DNA from: Acidimicrobiia bacterium
Lineage (GTDB): Bacteria > Actinomycetota > Acidimicrobiia > Spongiisociales > UBA11373
Length of the DNA stretch: 55,424 nt
Direction of reading: 5' to 3'
Assembly: GCA_029263095.1 (NCBI GenBank)
Contig: JAJCYA010000082.1
Coordinates: forward strand, 1 to 55,424
Below the pieces are notes generated by a model. It was given only the letters and a program-made list of their open reading frames with translations. It did no database searches and was not told where the DNA came from. The translations under genes and the position numbers were made by a program. Each line of letters begins with the position of its first letter. Position 1 is the first letter of the stretch. This document shows positions 24,885 through 32,833 of the stretch, in pieces.

Positions 24885-25389
24885 TGAGCCGACCCCTTCC
24901 ACCACGAAGCGTAGCCAAACCGGACACCCTCTGTCATATGCGGTGGTGGGGTCGGAAAGCACGCCTGGCGAGTTGTCCACACCTGGGGTATTGTGTTGTT
25001 GGGCGGACGTCATCCCCTACCCGGGGGTGCGTCCGTTTTGTGCGTTTGAGGGGCATTCCGCCCCTCCGATGTGGTAGCGGGAGGGTCGCAAGATCACCCC
25101 ATTTGGCTCGTGCGAAAGCACGTATTGACAAGTGAAGGTGGGCATCGATCGTGCCGATGAATGCATCGAACACGTTCGGCGACCCCGGGTTGCCCGGGTC
25201 ACCTGTACGGCTAGCCCTCGATCGAGCGAAGCGGAAAGCCACCGCACAGGCGGTGAGACTCTCAGGAAGGGGAACCGGAGGTGATTCATGTGGTTGACCG
25301 TGGGAAGAAGACCATTGAGACCTGCCGGCAGCACAGCATGAGCTGGCGTGTCGGCTAAATGACTGACCCGGGCGCCCCGCTACCCCCTC
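24885..25389. other. 505-nt divergent gap rich in strong hairpins (candidate leader or ncRNA)
   Basis: No convincing gene is present. On the plus strand there are at least five good hairpins. One is terminator-like (CGGACG 25004-25009 with CGTCCG 25030-25035, inner CCCC/GGGG, then TTTTGTGCGTTT). The others are AGGGG/CCCCT (25049-25065), CGTGC-GAAA-GCACG (25109-25122, a GNRA loop), an 8-bp stem with one bulge (25181-25200), and CACCGC-ACAG-GCGGTG (25240-25255). Two short overlapping frames (25132-25284 and 25281-25358, GTG starts) also lie here. A structured 5' leader for the HD-domain operon is possible; I could not match it to a known riboswitch. Confidence 0.45.
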
Positions 25390-26685
25390 ATGAACACACA
25401 ACAAATCGACCGCAGAACCGCCATCCTCGCCGTTGCATCTGCATGCCTCGGGATGGTGGTGATGGTCGTTCTGTTCGTCGTTCAGAGCGACCCCTCCCCG
25501 CTGTGGCTGTGGGCGATCTTTGCGGTGGTCTTTGTCGCTCTTGAGTTCTCGTCAGTCGAGGTCAATGATCGGCTGTTCGTCTCTTCGTCGATCATGGTTG
25601 CGTTTACGGCCGCCGTGGTGTTCGGTCGGTCGAGCGCAATCCTTGCGGTGTCGCTGATGGCAGCAGTCGCAGTGTTCCATCCGGAGGATCTCCGAGCCAA
25701 GAGATGGCGCCAGCCGGTGTACAACTTCGGTCAACTTGTGCTGTCGACGGCGATTGGTGCCCTGGTCCTCTTCCCTTTCCTCCCCGAGGGACCGCTCGTA
25801 GTTGAGGATGTTCCGAAGCTGGTCGGTGGGGCCGCGTTGGCCTCGGTCGTCTACAACTGGGTCAATTTCCGCCTCGTCGCATTGTTCGTAAACAGTGCGT
25901 ATCCGGGAACGGAGCTCCTTCCCTGGTCCCGCATGGTCGTCAACCACGTCGCGCTGGCCGGCCTGGGCGCCTACGGGGCACTGCTCGGTGCCGCCTACCT
26001 GATGGTGGGACCCGTGGCCCTGCCCCTCATGTTTGCCACCTTCCTGGTCGGGCATAGCGGATTTGCCACATACTCTCGGATGCGGCAGGCCTACGAAGAC
26101 ACGGTGCGGGGTTTCGTCAAGGCAGTCGAGGCTCTCGACCCATACACCAAGGGTCATACCGAGCGGGTTGCCCAGTTCTGCAGGATGACCGGTGAACGAC
26201 TTGGTCTCGATGCCGAGGCCCTCGAGGTGCTGCGATGGGCGGCGCTCATCCACGACGTCGGGAAGCTGGCCGCTCCCGCCGAATTGATAGGCAAGGACGG
26301 CCCGCTGAGCGAGCGTGAGAATGCTCGGTTGGGCAGACAGATGCGGGTTGTCGAGGAACTGTTGTCGCGGGTCGACTTCCTCGCTCCGGCGGTTGAGGCG
26401 ATCACGACGGACGACGGAGCAGCCGACTCTGCACCGGTAATCGGCAGAGTGCTCGGAGCGGCTGATGCTTTCGATGCGATGACCACCACTCGCTCCTATC
26501 GGTCGGCGATCACTCAGGCGGCTGCTTTCTATCATCTCCGGGCGGATGCGGATCGTCACGGATCCGACGTCACCGAAGCACTCATCGAGGCCATCATCGA
26601 CAGCGGTGTCGTATACGGCTCGCCGGACGAGCAGGCCTCGGCCGAAGTGGAGCGCCTGGTTCAGGATCGGATTCGTCGTGGCTGA
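25390..26685 (+). CDS. Membrane HD-domain phosphohydrolase (HD-GYP-like, degenerate)
   Basis: 431 residues. About six or seven membrane helices (residues 10-225) resemble a MASE-type sensor. They are followed by an HD domain with HTERVAQFCRMTGERLGL and the metal-binding IHDVGK (H288/D289), as in HD-GYP cyclic-di-GMP phosphodiesterases. The late GRVLGAADAFDAMTTTRSYR is the standard HD-GYP segment, but the HHE..DGxGYP loop is replaced by ITTDDGAADSAP. Catalysis on c-di-GMP is therefore doubtful, and a regulatory or other phosphohydrolase role is possible. The gene follows a hairpin-rich leader and overlaps the next gene by 8 nt. Confidence 0.8.
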   Translation: MNTQQIDRRTAILAVASACLGMVVMVVLFVVQSDPSPLWLWAIFAVVFVALEFSSVEVNDRLFVSSSIMVAFTAAVVFGRSSAILAVSLMAAVAVFHPEDLRAKRWRQPVYNFGQLVLSTAIGALVLFPFLPEGPLVVEDVPKLVGGAALASVVYNWVNFRLVALFVNSAYPGTELLPWSRMVVNHVALAGLGAYGALLGAAYLMVGPVALPLMFATFLVGHSGFATYSRMRQAYEDTVRGFVKAVEALDPYTKGHTERVAQFCRMTGERLGLDAEALEVLRWAALIHDVGKLAAPAELIGKDGPLSERENARLGRQMRVVEELLSRVDFLAPAVEAITTDDGAADSAPVIGRVLGAADAFDAMTTTRSYRSAITQAAAFYHLRADADRHGSDVTEALIEAIIDSGVVYGSPDEQASAEVERLVQDRIRRG

Positions 26686-27871
26686 TCGCTTCCGCTTCTC
26701 TCTGGCCATGATCGTTCCTCCGGTTGCCGGAGGAACGGCGGCGGTCCTGTGGTGGCCTGGGGTTGCTTTCGCCCTTCTGGTCGTGGCATATCTGGCGGCG
26801 TATGTAGTGACTGTTCCGAGTTCCTCGGGCCGTCGGGTGTCGCTTTCTACTGCGGTGGCGGGAGCTACGGCTCTCGCTAGTGGCGGTTCCCTCGTCTTGG
26901 TGCTGGGTCCCGCCGCCGTCGCCCTGCCGGCCGGACTGCTTATCGTGCATATTCGACACGGTCAACGGGCGACCAGCGACATGTTCCCTGCGGAGCCGGT
27001 CGGTATGGCTGCATTTGCCTCGGCATTTGCCGCGGCGGTCCTTGTGCTTCCATCGACCGACCCTGCGCATCCGGCCGTATTGTCAGTGTTTGCGGGCGCG
27101 GCGGTCCTCGGGTTCTTCGTAACCGTATTGACGCGGTCGCTCCTTTCGGAGCAGCGACGTGTCGTGGCACGCCGACTTGTCGCCTTGCGCTCCTTTGGTG
27201 ATTGGCCCGCGTACGCTGCATTCTTCTCCTCGGCGGCGTTGTACGCGGTCACCGTCACCCCGATGGGTGTCTGGTCGGTGCCGCTATCCGGGCTGCCGTA
27301 CCTCTTCTCGCACATTTCGTTGCATCGGCTTCAGGACACGCGCCGTACCTACGACCAAACGATCCGGGCACTGGGCGCGATCCCAGAGGCGGGCGGTCAG
27401 GTGTCCGTCGGCCACTCCGCACGTACTGCCGACCTATCGGTAGCGGTCGGCGCAGAGATCGGTTTGGGGGCTTCCGATCTGAGGTGGCTCGAGTACGCAG
27501 CGCTGCTGCACGACATCGGCCAGGTAGTGCTGGCGAATCCGGCGGTAGCTCGTAGCGACTATTCGGTCGATGACGTGTCGGGATGGAGCGCTGCAATCAT
27601 CGGCGAGGCCAAGTATCTCGAGAACGTGGCCGGGATCGTGGCGTCCCAGCATTCCCCTTACCGTCGGGAGGGCCAAATGCGCGATCTCGCCGTACCTCGT
27701 TCGTCCCAGCTCCTGCGGATCGCATCCCGCTATGACAGGGCGATCAGCGATGGTCTCTCCCCTGTGGAGGCGGTCGAGTTGCTGCACAAGGGCGCCGCAT
27801 ACGACTACGACCCCGAGCTGGTGAAAGCCCTGCGCAGGGTCCTTCAACGCAGAGGCGCCTTCGCTGCCTAG
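26678..27871 (+). CDS. Second membrane HD-domain protein
   Basis: 397 residues. Its layout is the same as the upstream protein's: several membrane helices over residues 8-215, then an HD domain (VGHSARTADLSVAVGAEIGLGASDLRWLEYAALLHDIGQ; HD at 278-279). The HD-GYP core is further decayed: a lone SQHSPYR stands where the HHE would be, and no GYP loop is seen. The GTG at 26678 overlaps the upstream stop by 8 nt, so the two are translationally coupled and may form a heteromer. An ATG at 26708 is an alternative. The paired layout suggests tandem duplication followed by divergence. Confidence 0.72.
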   Translation: MADRFRFSLAMIVPPVAGGTAAVLWWPGVAFALLVVAYLAAYVVTVPSSSGRRVSLSTAVAGATALASGGSLVLVLGPAAVALPAGLLIVHIRHGQRATSDMFPAEPVGMAAFASAFAAAVLVLPSTDPAHPAVLSVFAGAAVLGFFVTVLTRSLLSEQRRVVARRLVALRSFGDWPAYAAFFSSAALYAVTVTPMGVWSVPLSGLPYLFSHISLHRLQDTRRTYDQTIRALGAIPEAGGQVSVGHSARTADLSVAVGAEIGLGASDLRWLEYAALLHDIGQVVLANPAVARSDYSVDDVSGWSAAIIGEAKYLENVAGIVASQHSPYRREGQMRDLAVPRSSQLLRIASRYDRAISDGLSPVEAVELLHKGAAYDYDPELVKALRRVLQRRGAFAA

Positions 27872-28172
27872 TGGTCCGTCGCACAAGTAATCACCGCATC
27901 TCTCCGGCCCTCGACCCCCTGGCTTCGCCTTCCTCCTCGAAACAGTCACGACTGCGCCTTCGTCGTCAGGCTGTGCCAGATGACGCCGATGGCTCGGAGA
28001 TAGGCGGGCGCTATTTGCACGACACACCACTGGGGGTCCGCCGGCTGATCGGCGCCCTGTTCGATGCTCGTGGGGCTGCAGTGTTGTGTCGCTCGACGCC
28101 CCGGTCCGAGCCGCATGGACTGCGCTTATCAGTCGGTCCTCTCGAAGGGAGGCCGGTATCCTCGATCCAGAG
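27872..28172. other. 301-nt gap without a clear gene
   Basis: An open frame of 101 codons on the plus strand starts at 27871, but its product is Arg/Ser/Pro-rich with no recognisable domain and overlaps the next start, so I do not call it. A TATCCT hexamer lies 10 nt before the enoyl-CoA hydratase GTG. I see nothing else. Confidence 0.4.
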
Positions 28173-28949
28173 GTGACCAGCTTGCTGCATTACGAAGTCA
28201 CACCACCGCGGGCGACGATCACGATCGATGACCCGGAGCGCCGTAACCCGCTCTCGAATTCCAACATGGCCGAGATGGCGAGCCTGATAGATGCCGCCGC
28301 CGCCGACGACGAAGTTCGGGTGATAGTGATCACCGGCGCTGGCGATCAGGCGTTCTCGGCCGGAGGAGACCTCAGCGGCGGATTCGTCGACGAGCCGCTC
28401 CTGGGTCACGATGAGCGGGGCGCTCTCGCCGGACTGTTCCGATCAATGAGAGCCTCCGGCAAGCCCATTGTCGCCGGTGTCAACGGCCACGCCCTCGCAG
28501 GCGGGTTCGGGTTGGCCGCCGCGTGCGACATAGTGATCGCCGTCGAGGACGCGACCTTTGGCACGCCCGAGATCAAGGTCGGACTGTGGCCGATGATGAT
28601 CACGGCGGTCCTGCAAAGGGTCATGCCTCACAAGGCGGCGCTTGAATTGATGATGACGGGGCGACGGATCTCGGCGGAGGAGGCCCTGCGTCTCGGCGTC
28701 GTGAGCCGGGTTACTCCACGTGGCGAGCTCGATGCGGCCGTCGACTTGGTCGTGAACTCGCTCGCCGCCATGAGCCCGGCAACATTGCGAATGGGGCGTG
28801 ATGCCTTCTTTGCCGTCGAGGATCTCGATTTCGAGACGGCGCTGGGCCATCTGCACGGCGGTCTTACTGCCGTCGCCTCCACCGAGGACGCTGCCGAGGG
28901 GGTCGCGGCGTTCCTCGACAAGCGCCGTCCGCAGTGGCGGGGTCGGTGA
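28173..28949 (+). CDS. Enoyl-CoA hydratase/isomerase family protein
   Basis: A 258-residue crotonase-fold enzyme acting on acyl-CoA thioesters. The first oxyanion-hole strand is AFSAGGDLSG and the second VAGVNGHALAGGFGLAAACD. The ATFGTPEIKVGLWP segment corresponds to the catalytic-glutamate region, where E in TPEIKVGL is retained. The C-terminal trimerisation helices end at FLDKRRPQW. A typical length and intact core support activity, but hydratase, isomerase or hydrolase cannot be distinguished. The GTG at 28173 begins the first strand. The Nudix gene starts within its stop codon (GTGA). Confidence 0.88.
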   Translation: MTSLLHYEVTPPRATITIDDPERRNPLSNSNMAEMASLIDAAAADDEVRVIVITGAGDQAFSAGGDLSGGFVDEPLLGHDERGALAGLFRSMRASGKPIVAGVNGHALAGGFGLAAACDIVIAVEDATFGTPEIKVGLWPMMITAVLQRVMPHKAALELMMTGRRISAEEALRLGVVSRVTPRGELDAAVDLVVNSLAAMSPATLRMGRDAFFAVEDLDFETALGHLHGGLTAVASTEDAAEGVAAFLDKRRPQWRGR

Positions 28950-29431
28950 GTCAGGACCCGCATCGTCGGCTGCGACCGTCGGCGAAGGCAGTCGTGGTGG
29001 TCGATGGTCGGCTTCTCGTAACGCGTAACCGGACTCCCGACGACGATGGCCCCGATTGGTACATCTTCCCCGGCGGGGGTCAAGAGCCGGGCGAGACACT
29101 CCATGCGGCGCTTGTGCGCGAAGTACGTGAGGAGACCGGTATCGAAGTGCGGCCCGGCGAGCTTCTGTGGGTTCGGGAGCTGAACGTGGTTCCCCAACCC
29201 GACTGGCCGTTTGATCCGCGGGATCAACCGCTCGAATTCATGTTCGAGGCGACCTTCACTCGCGATCACGGTGATGCTCACGAAGCAGATCGGTATCAGA
29301 CCGCCGTCGAATGGCTCACGATCGACGAGATTGCCGACGTCAGGTTCTATCCGACAGCCGTGGTTCCCGCGCTGCGGGACCACTTGAGCGGCGGTGGCTC
29401 AGGCCCCGTCTACCTCGGTGACGTCGATTGA
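28946..29431 (+). CDS. Nudix hydrolase
   Basis: 161 residues with an intact Nudix box: GGGQEPGETLHAALVREVREETGIEV, where the REVREETG glutamates bind the magnesium. Nudix enzymes cleave nucleoside diphosphates linked to other groups. The N-terminal strand AKAVVVVDGRLLVTRN and the DWYIFPGGG lead-in are typical of the MutT-like group, but the substrate is open. The GTG at 28946 overlaps the enoyl-CoA hydratase stop (GTGA), so the two genes are coupled. An in-frame GTG at 28934 is an alternative start. Confidence 0.85.
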   Translation: MSQDPHRRLRPSAKAVVVVDGRLLVTRNRTPDDDGPDWYIFPGGGQEPGETLHAALVREVREETGIEVRPGELLWVRELNVVPQPDWPFDPRDQPLEFMFEATFTRDHGDAHEADRYQTAVEWLTIDEIADVRFYPTAVVPALRDHLSGGGSGPVYLGDVD

Positions 29432-29473
29432 CATCGGTACGCTCGACCCGGTGCTGATGGCTACGGACCCGCT

Positions 29474-31237
29474 ATGACCTGGGAGGCGTGGCTAACGCTC
29501 GCGGTGGTCGTGGTGATAGTCGCCCTGCTCGTTCTCGATCTGACGGCGCCTGCTGCAGTCGTTCTGGGAGGCGTGGTCGTTCTTCTCGTATCTGATGTGC
29601 TCGAACCGGCGGAGGCCTTCTCGGGGTTTGGCAACCCGGCTCCAATCACGGTGGCAGCTCTCTTCGTGATCGCGGCCGGGATAGAGAGGACGGGTGCGCT
29701 CAACAGGGTCGTCGATCTCGTAGCCGGCCCATCGGCCGGCGAACGGATGACTCTGGCCCGAATGTTGGCTCCGTCGGCCGCTGCCTCGGCCTTCCTCAAC
29801 AACACGCCCATCGTTGCGATGCTCATACCGGCGGTGTCGCGATGGTCGGAGCGCGCCGGTCGGTCTGTCAGCCGGTTGCTCATGCCGCTGTCGTTCGCAG
29901 CGATCCTCGGGGGCATGGTGACCGTGATAGGGACGTCGACGAATATCGTCGTCTCCGGGCTGCTCGAAGAGGCCGGATTTGATGAGTTTGGGTTCTTCGA
30001 ATTGGCGAAACTCGGTCTTCCCGTCGCGCTCTTCGGACTCGTGTTCATTGTCGCCGCGGCTCCCACGGTCCTGCCTTCACGGCGCTCAGCGCGTAGCGAC
30101 ATCGACGATTCGCGCCGGTACACGGTCGAGATGTCGGTGGTGGTCGGTGGTGCGGTGGACGGGATGACCGTGGAAGAGGCCGGGCTTCGTCACCTGGCTG
30201 GGGTGTTTCTCGTACAGGTCGAACGAGAGGACCAGCCCCTGGGCGCAGTTGGACCCGACTTCACCTTGCGAGGCGACGACACTCTGCGGTTCGTGGGCAA
30301 TGCTCATGAGGCGGCAGACCTACAGGAGCGACCCGGGCTGGTACCTGCGGCCGAGGCCGGTGGAGGCATTCCCCCCGGCAGGATGGCATTCTTCGAGGCC
30401 GTCGTAGGTGCCGGGTCCGTTCTCGTGGGCCAATCGTTGCGCGATGTCGGATTCCGGCAGCGCTATCAGGCTGCGGTACTGGCAATCCATAGAGCCGACC
30501 AGCGGGTGCTCGGCAAACTTGGGGATGCGAAGTTCAGGGTTGGGGACACGCTGTTGGTTCTGGCGGCCCCTGGCTTCCGGGAGGGGTGGCACGGTTCTGG
30601 CGATTTCCTCGTCGTATCGCGACTTGACGGGACGGAACCGGCCCGTTCGGGCAAGACCTTGCCCGCCCTGCTCGTTGGTGTGTCCGTGGTCATTGCAGCT
30701 GCTACCGGCCTCCTTCCGATCCTGGAGGCTGCGCTGCTGGGAGCGTTTGCAATCGTTGCTCTGGGTGTGCTTACTCCGAACGAGGCCCGCCGCGCTGTGG
30801 ACCTGAACGTCGTGGTGCTGATAGCCGCCTCATTCGGACTCAGTGCCGCTATCAGCGAGACGGGTCTTGCGGCCAAGGTCGGCCATGGGATGGTCGGAGC
30901 TCTCGATACCTTTGGGGCGCCGGTGGTGCTCGTTGGCGTGGCGTTGGTGACGGTCGCTCTGACGGAAGCGGTGACCAACAACGGTGCTGCCGTGCTCATG
31001 TTTCCCATAGCGATCGCTGTGGCGGTGGAGATTGGGGCCGATCCCCGAGCGTTTGCGGCGACGATCGCGCTAACCGCGTCCGCGTCATTCCTCACTCCGA
31101 TTGGATACCAAACCAACACGATGGTGTGGGGTCCCGGTGGCTACCGGTTCGGCGACTACTCACGGCTCGGGCTACCCCTCACGTTGCTGACGCTGGGGGT
31201 TGTAGCGGTGGCCGCTCCGATGTGGTGGGTTCTGTAG
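29474..31237 (+). CDS. SLC13/DASS-type anion permease with two TrkA-C (RCK_C) domains
   Basis: A 587-residue membrane transporter. About five helices form each half, with the sodium/substrate motifs FLNNTPIVAMLIP and GTSTNIVV in the first half, and TNNGAAVLMFP and TPIGYQTN in the second. Between them (about residues 205-385) lie two RCK_C-like domains (VSVDGMTVEEAGLRHLAGVFLVQVER and VGQSLRDVGFRQRYQAAVLAIHRA). This arrangement is typical of bacterial sulfate/citrate-like permeases of the divalent anion:sodium symporter group. The substrate is probably an inorganic or dicarboxylic anion, which is inference. It is a single gene after the Nudix gene. Confidence 0.9.
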   Translation: MTWEAWLTLAVVVVIVALLVLDLTAPAAVVLGGVVVLLVSDVLEPAEAFSGFGNPAPITVAALFVIAAGIERTGALNRVVDLVAGPSAGERMTLARMLAPSAAASAFLNNTPIVAMLIPAVSRWSERAGRSVSRLLMPLSFAAILGGMVTVIGTSTNIVVSGLLEEAGFDEFGFFELAKLGLPVALFGLVFIVAAAPTVLPSRRSARSDIDDSRRYTVEMSVVVGGAVDGMTVEEAGLRHLAGVFLVQVEREDQPLGAVGPDFTLRGDDTLRFVGNAHEAADLQERPGLVPAAEAGGGIPPGRMAFFEAVVGAGSVLVGQSLRDVGFRQRYQAAVLAIHRADQRVLGKLGDAKFRVGDTLLVLAAPGFREGWHGSGDFLVVSRLDGTEPARSGKTLPALLVGVSVVIAAATGLLPILEAALLGAFAIVALGVLTPNEARRAVDLNVVVLIAASFGLSAAISETGLAAKVGHGMVGALDTFGAPVVLVGVALVTVALTEAVTNNGAAVLMFPIAIAVAVEIGADPRAFAATIALTASASFLTPIGYQTNTMVWGPGGYRFGDYSRLGLPLTLLTLGVVAVAAPMWWVL

Positions 31238-31261
31238 GAATCCGTGGTTGGGGTTTCCTAC
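31234..31261. terminator. Inverted repeat between convergent genes
   Basis: GTAGGAA (31234-31240) and TTCCTAC (31255-31261) form a 7-bp stem around a 14-nt loop, spanning the stop codons of both converging genes. No strong U-run follows, so this is a tentative bidirectional terminator. Confidence 0.35.
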
Positions 31262-31878
31262 AGTCCGAACGAATCCCTGATCAACTCGGCGATCTGTTCC
31301 TCGTCGATCTGGCCGAAGACAGTGCGTGCGATCGTGCCCTGGGCGGAGATGAAGTAGGTCGCCGGGAGGCCGGGCGACGGGTACCGGCGTCCTACCCGCT
31401 CGGCCTCGTCGATTGCCAGCGGATAGTCGACCCCGATCTCGATGGCGAACTCCTCGGCTGCGATCGGGTCATCTTCGACTGCGACGCCGAGGAAGAACAC
31501 GTCGGTGTGGATCTTGGCCGCTGCATCGAACGCCGGCATCTCGGCTCGGCACGGGCCGCACCATGATGCCCACAGATTGAGGATCACAGGCCGACCGTCG
31601 GTCGTCAGGTGGTCGGTCAAACGAAAGTCCGAACCGTCGAGCAACTCGAGGGAGAAGTCGGGTGCGGCCTCGCCATTCTGAGTTGGGAGCCCGAGCGCTC
31701 CCTCGAGTTCAGGGATGGTCGGTGCCGCGCTTGAGTCACCCCCGTCGCCGAAAAGAAGGATCCCGCCTGCAATGGCCGCGACGACGATCAGCGTGAGGGC
31801 TCCGAGCGGCCACCGGTTTCGGAGCGTCGTCGGAGATGGTTCTTCGAAGTCGGTGGCCGTTTCCTCGGTCGATTCCAT
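31258..31878 (-). CDS. TlpA-like membrane-anchored thiol-disulfide oxidoreductase
   Basis: 206 residues. A short acidic N-terminus and one membrane helix (WPLGALTLIVVAAIAGGILLF) precede an extracytoplasmic thioredoxin fold. The active site is NLWASWCGPCRAEMPAF (CxxC = CGPC) and the cis-proline region is SPGLPATYFI. Such TlpA/ResA-like proteins reduce disulfides on the outer face, often for cytochrome c maturation or cell-wall redox; no cytochrome genes are nearby. The ATG at 31878 precedes the anchor, and much longer in-frame extensions overlap the divergent gene. It is divergent from a molybdopterin oxidoreductase. Confidence 0.9.
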   Translation of the reverse strand: MESTEETATDFEEPSPTTLRNRWPLGALTLIVVAAIAGGILLFGDGGDSSAAPTIPELEGALGLPTQNGEAAPDFSLELLDGSDFRLTDHLTTDGRPVILNLWASWCGPCRAEMPAFDAAAKIHTDVFFLGVAVEDDPIAAEEFAIEIGVDYPLAIDEAERVGRRYPSPGLPATYFISAQGTIARTVFGQIDEEQIAELIRDSFGL

Positions 31879-31921
31879 CGAGGGGGAGCCTACCCGGGTG
31901 ATCTCACAATCTGGCTGCCGG

Positions 31922-31927
31922 TACCAT
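31922..31927 (+). promoter_or_regulatory. -10 element (TACCAT) for the molybdopterin oxidoreductase
   Basis: TACCAT ends 8 nt before the ATG at 31936, with no ribosome site between, suggesting a leaderless or nearly leaderless mRNA. Confidence 0.4.
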
Positions 31928-31935
31928 CGCCGGCG

Positions 31936-32547
31936 ATGTCCTTCTTTGAGCGAAACCGCGCCGAGCTGGAGGCTGAGGGGATCGATCTTGCCCGTGTCCC
32001 GCCCGGCCAGTACGTGACGGAGCGATTCCCCGTGCTCCACGCCGGAACCGTGCCGGAGATTGAGGAAGCGACCTGGGGTTTTACTATTGGGGGCCTCGTG
32101 GCGAATCCACAGACATTCGACCTGGCAAGCTTCAGATCGCTTCCCACGGTTGAAACCGTGGCCGATATCCACTGCGTAACGAAGTGGAGCAAACTCGACA
32201 CGCGCTGGGAGGGTGTTTCAGTGGCGGGCTTGCTGGCGCTTGCCGGTCAGCGGCCGGATGCGACCCACGTCGTGATCAGAGCCGAGCACGGCTTTACCGC
32301 CAATCTGCCCATCGACGACTTTGCACGATCCGAGAACCTCTTTGCGTGGCGCTACGACGGTGAGGATCTGGAGGTCGATCATGGATGGCCACTGCGGCTG
32401 GTGGTGCCTCATCTCTACTTCTGGAAGTCGGTGAAATGGGTGCGCGGTTTCGATCTGCTCGACCACGATGAACCCGGCTTCTGGGAGCGCAACGGGTACC
32501 ACATGTACGGAGACCCATTCCGCGAGCAGCGCTATTGGGGGGATTGA
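31936..32547 (+). CDS. Sulfite oxidase-type molybdopterin oxidoreductase
   Basis: A 203-residue protein with the sulfite-oxidase/YedY molybdopterin-binding fold. The cysteine that ligates molybdenum is in VADIHCVTKWS. The segments WGFTIGGLV, FDLASFRSLP, HGFTANLPIDD and HGWPLRLVVPHLYFWKSVKWVRG are typical of the family. It is short (the Moco domain only) and has no Tat signal, unlike secreted MsrP, so it is likely cytoplasmic. Its substrate and electron partner are unknown. It sits divergently next to a TlpA-like protein, a loose redox link at best. Confidence 0.88.
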   Translation: MSFFERNRAELEAEGIDLARVPPGQYVTERFPVLHAGTVPEIEEATWGFTIGGLVANPQTFDLASFRSLPTVETVADIHCVTKWSKLDTRWEGVSVAGLLALAGQRPDATHVVIRAEHGFTANLPIDDFARSENLFAWRYDGEDLEVDHGWPLRLVVPHLYFWKSVKWVRGFDLLDHDEPGFWERNGYHMYGDPFREQRYWGD

Positions 32548-32595
32548 TCCCACCCTGGACTCAAGTTGACGGCAGCGCGATACCGATGAAGATTG

Positions 32596-32754
32596 ATGGA
32601 GAGCGGAAACGGTGGCGCTGCTGAAACGGGCGCGATCCTGATCGAGTACGGCATGATCCTCGTAGTCGTGTTGCTGGTGAGCTTTGCGCTCGTCCAACTG
32701 ATCGGCGGTCAGGTTCTCGGCTTCTTCACGCGTGCCGTCAGCGCATTCGGCTGA
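32596..32754 (+). CDS. Flp-type (type IVb) pilin-like small protein
   Basis: A 52-residue protein beginning MESGNGGAAETGAILIEYGM followed by a long hydrophobic helix (ILVVVLLVSFALVQLIGG) and a short amphipathic end (FFTRAVSAFG). GAILIEYG fits the Flp/Fap pilin pattern (GxxxxEYG) recognised by prepilin peptidase. No tad/cpa assembly genes lie in the window, so it appears to be an orphan pilin gene. The ATG at 32596 lacks a strong ribosome site. The protein is too small for family assignment to be certain. Confidence 0.6.
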   Translation: MESGNGGAAETGAILIEYGMILVVVLLVSFALVQLIGGQVLGFFTRAVSAFG

Positions 32755-32833
32755 GAACGCACACCGCTGGACGGAGAATCGGATGCTGCGGTCCGCGGAT
32801 CGCAGCCTGTGGCCCTCGATCGATTCCGAAGCG

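Noticed and set aside
25160-25375. Cobalamin or c-di-AMP (ydaO) riboswitch
   Set aside because: Fragments resemble parts of both (GAGACCTGCCGGC; GGGGAACC and GTCGGCTAA), but the order, spacing and remaining core elements (B12-box GCCACTG; GAATCCGTCAGCTAACC) are absent.
27871-28176. 101-codon plus-strand gene
   Set aside because: The product is low complexity and Arg/Ser/Pro-rich, has no ribosome site, and overlaps the enoyl-CoA hydratase start.
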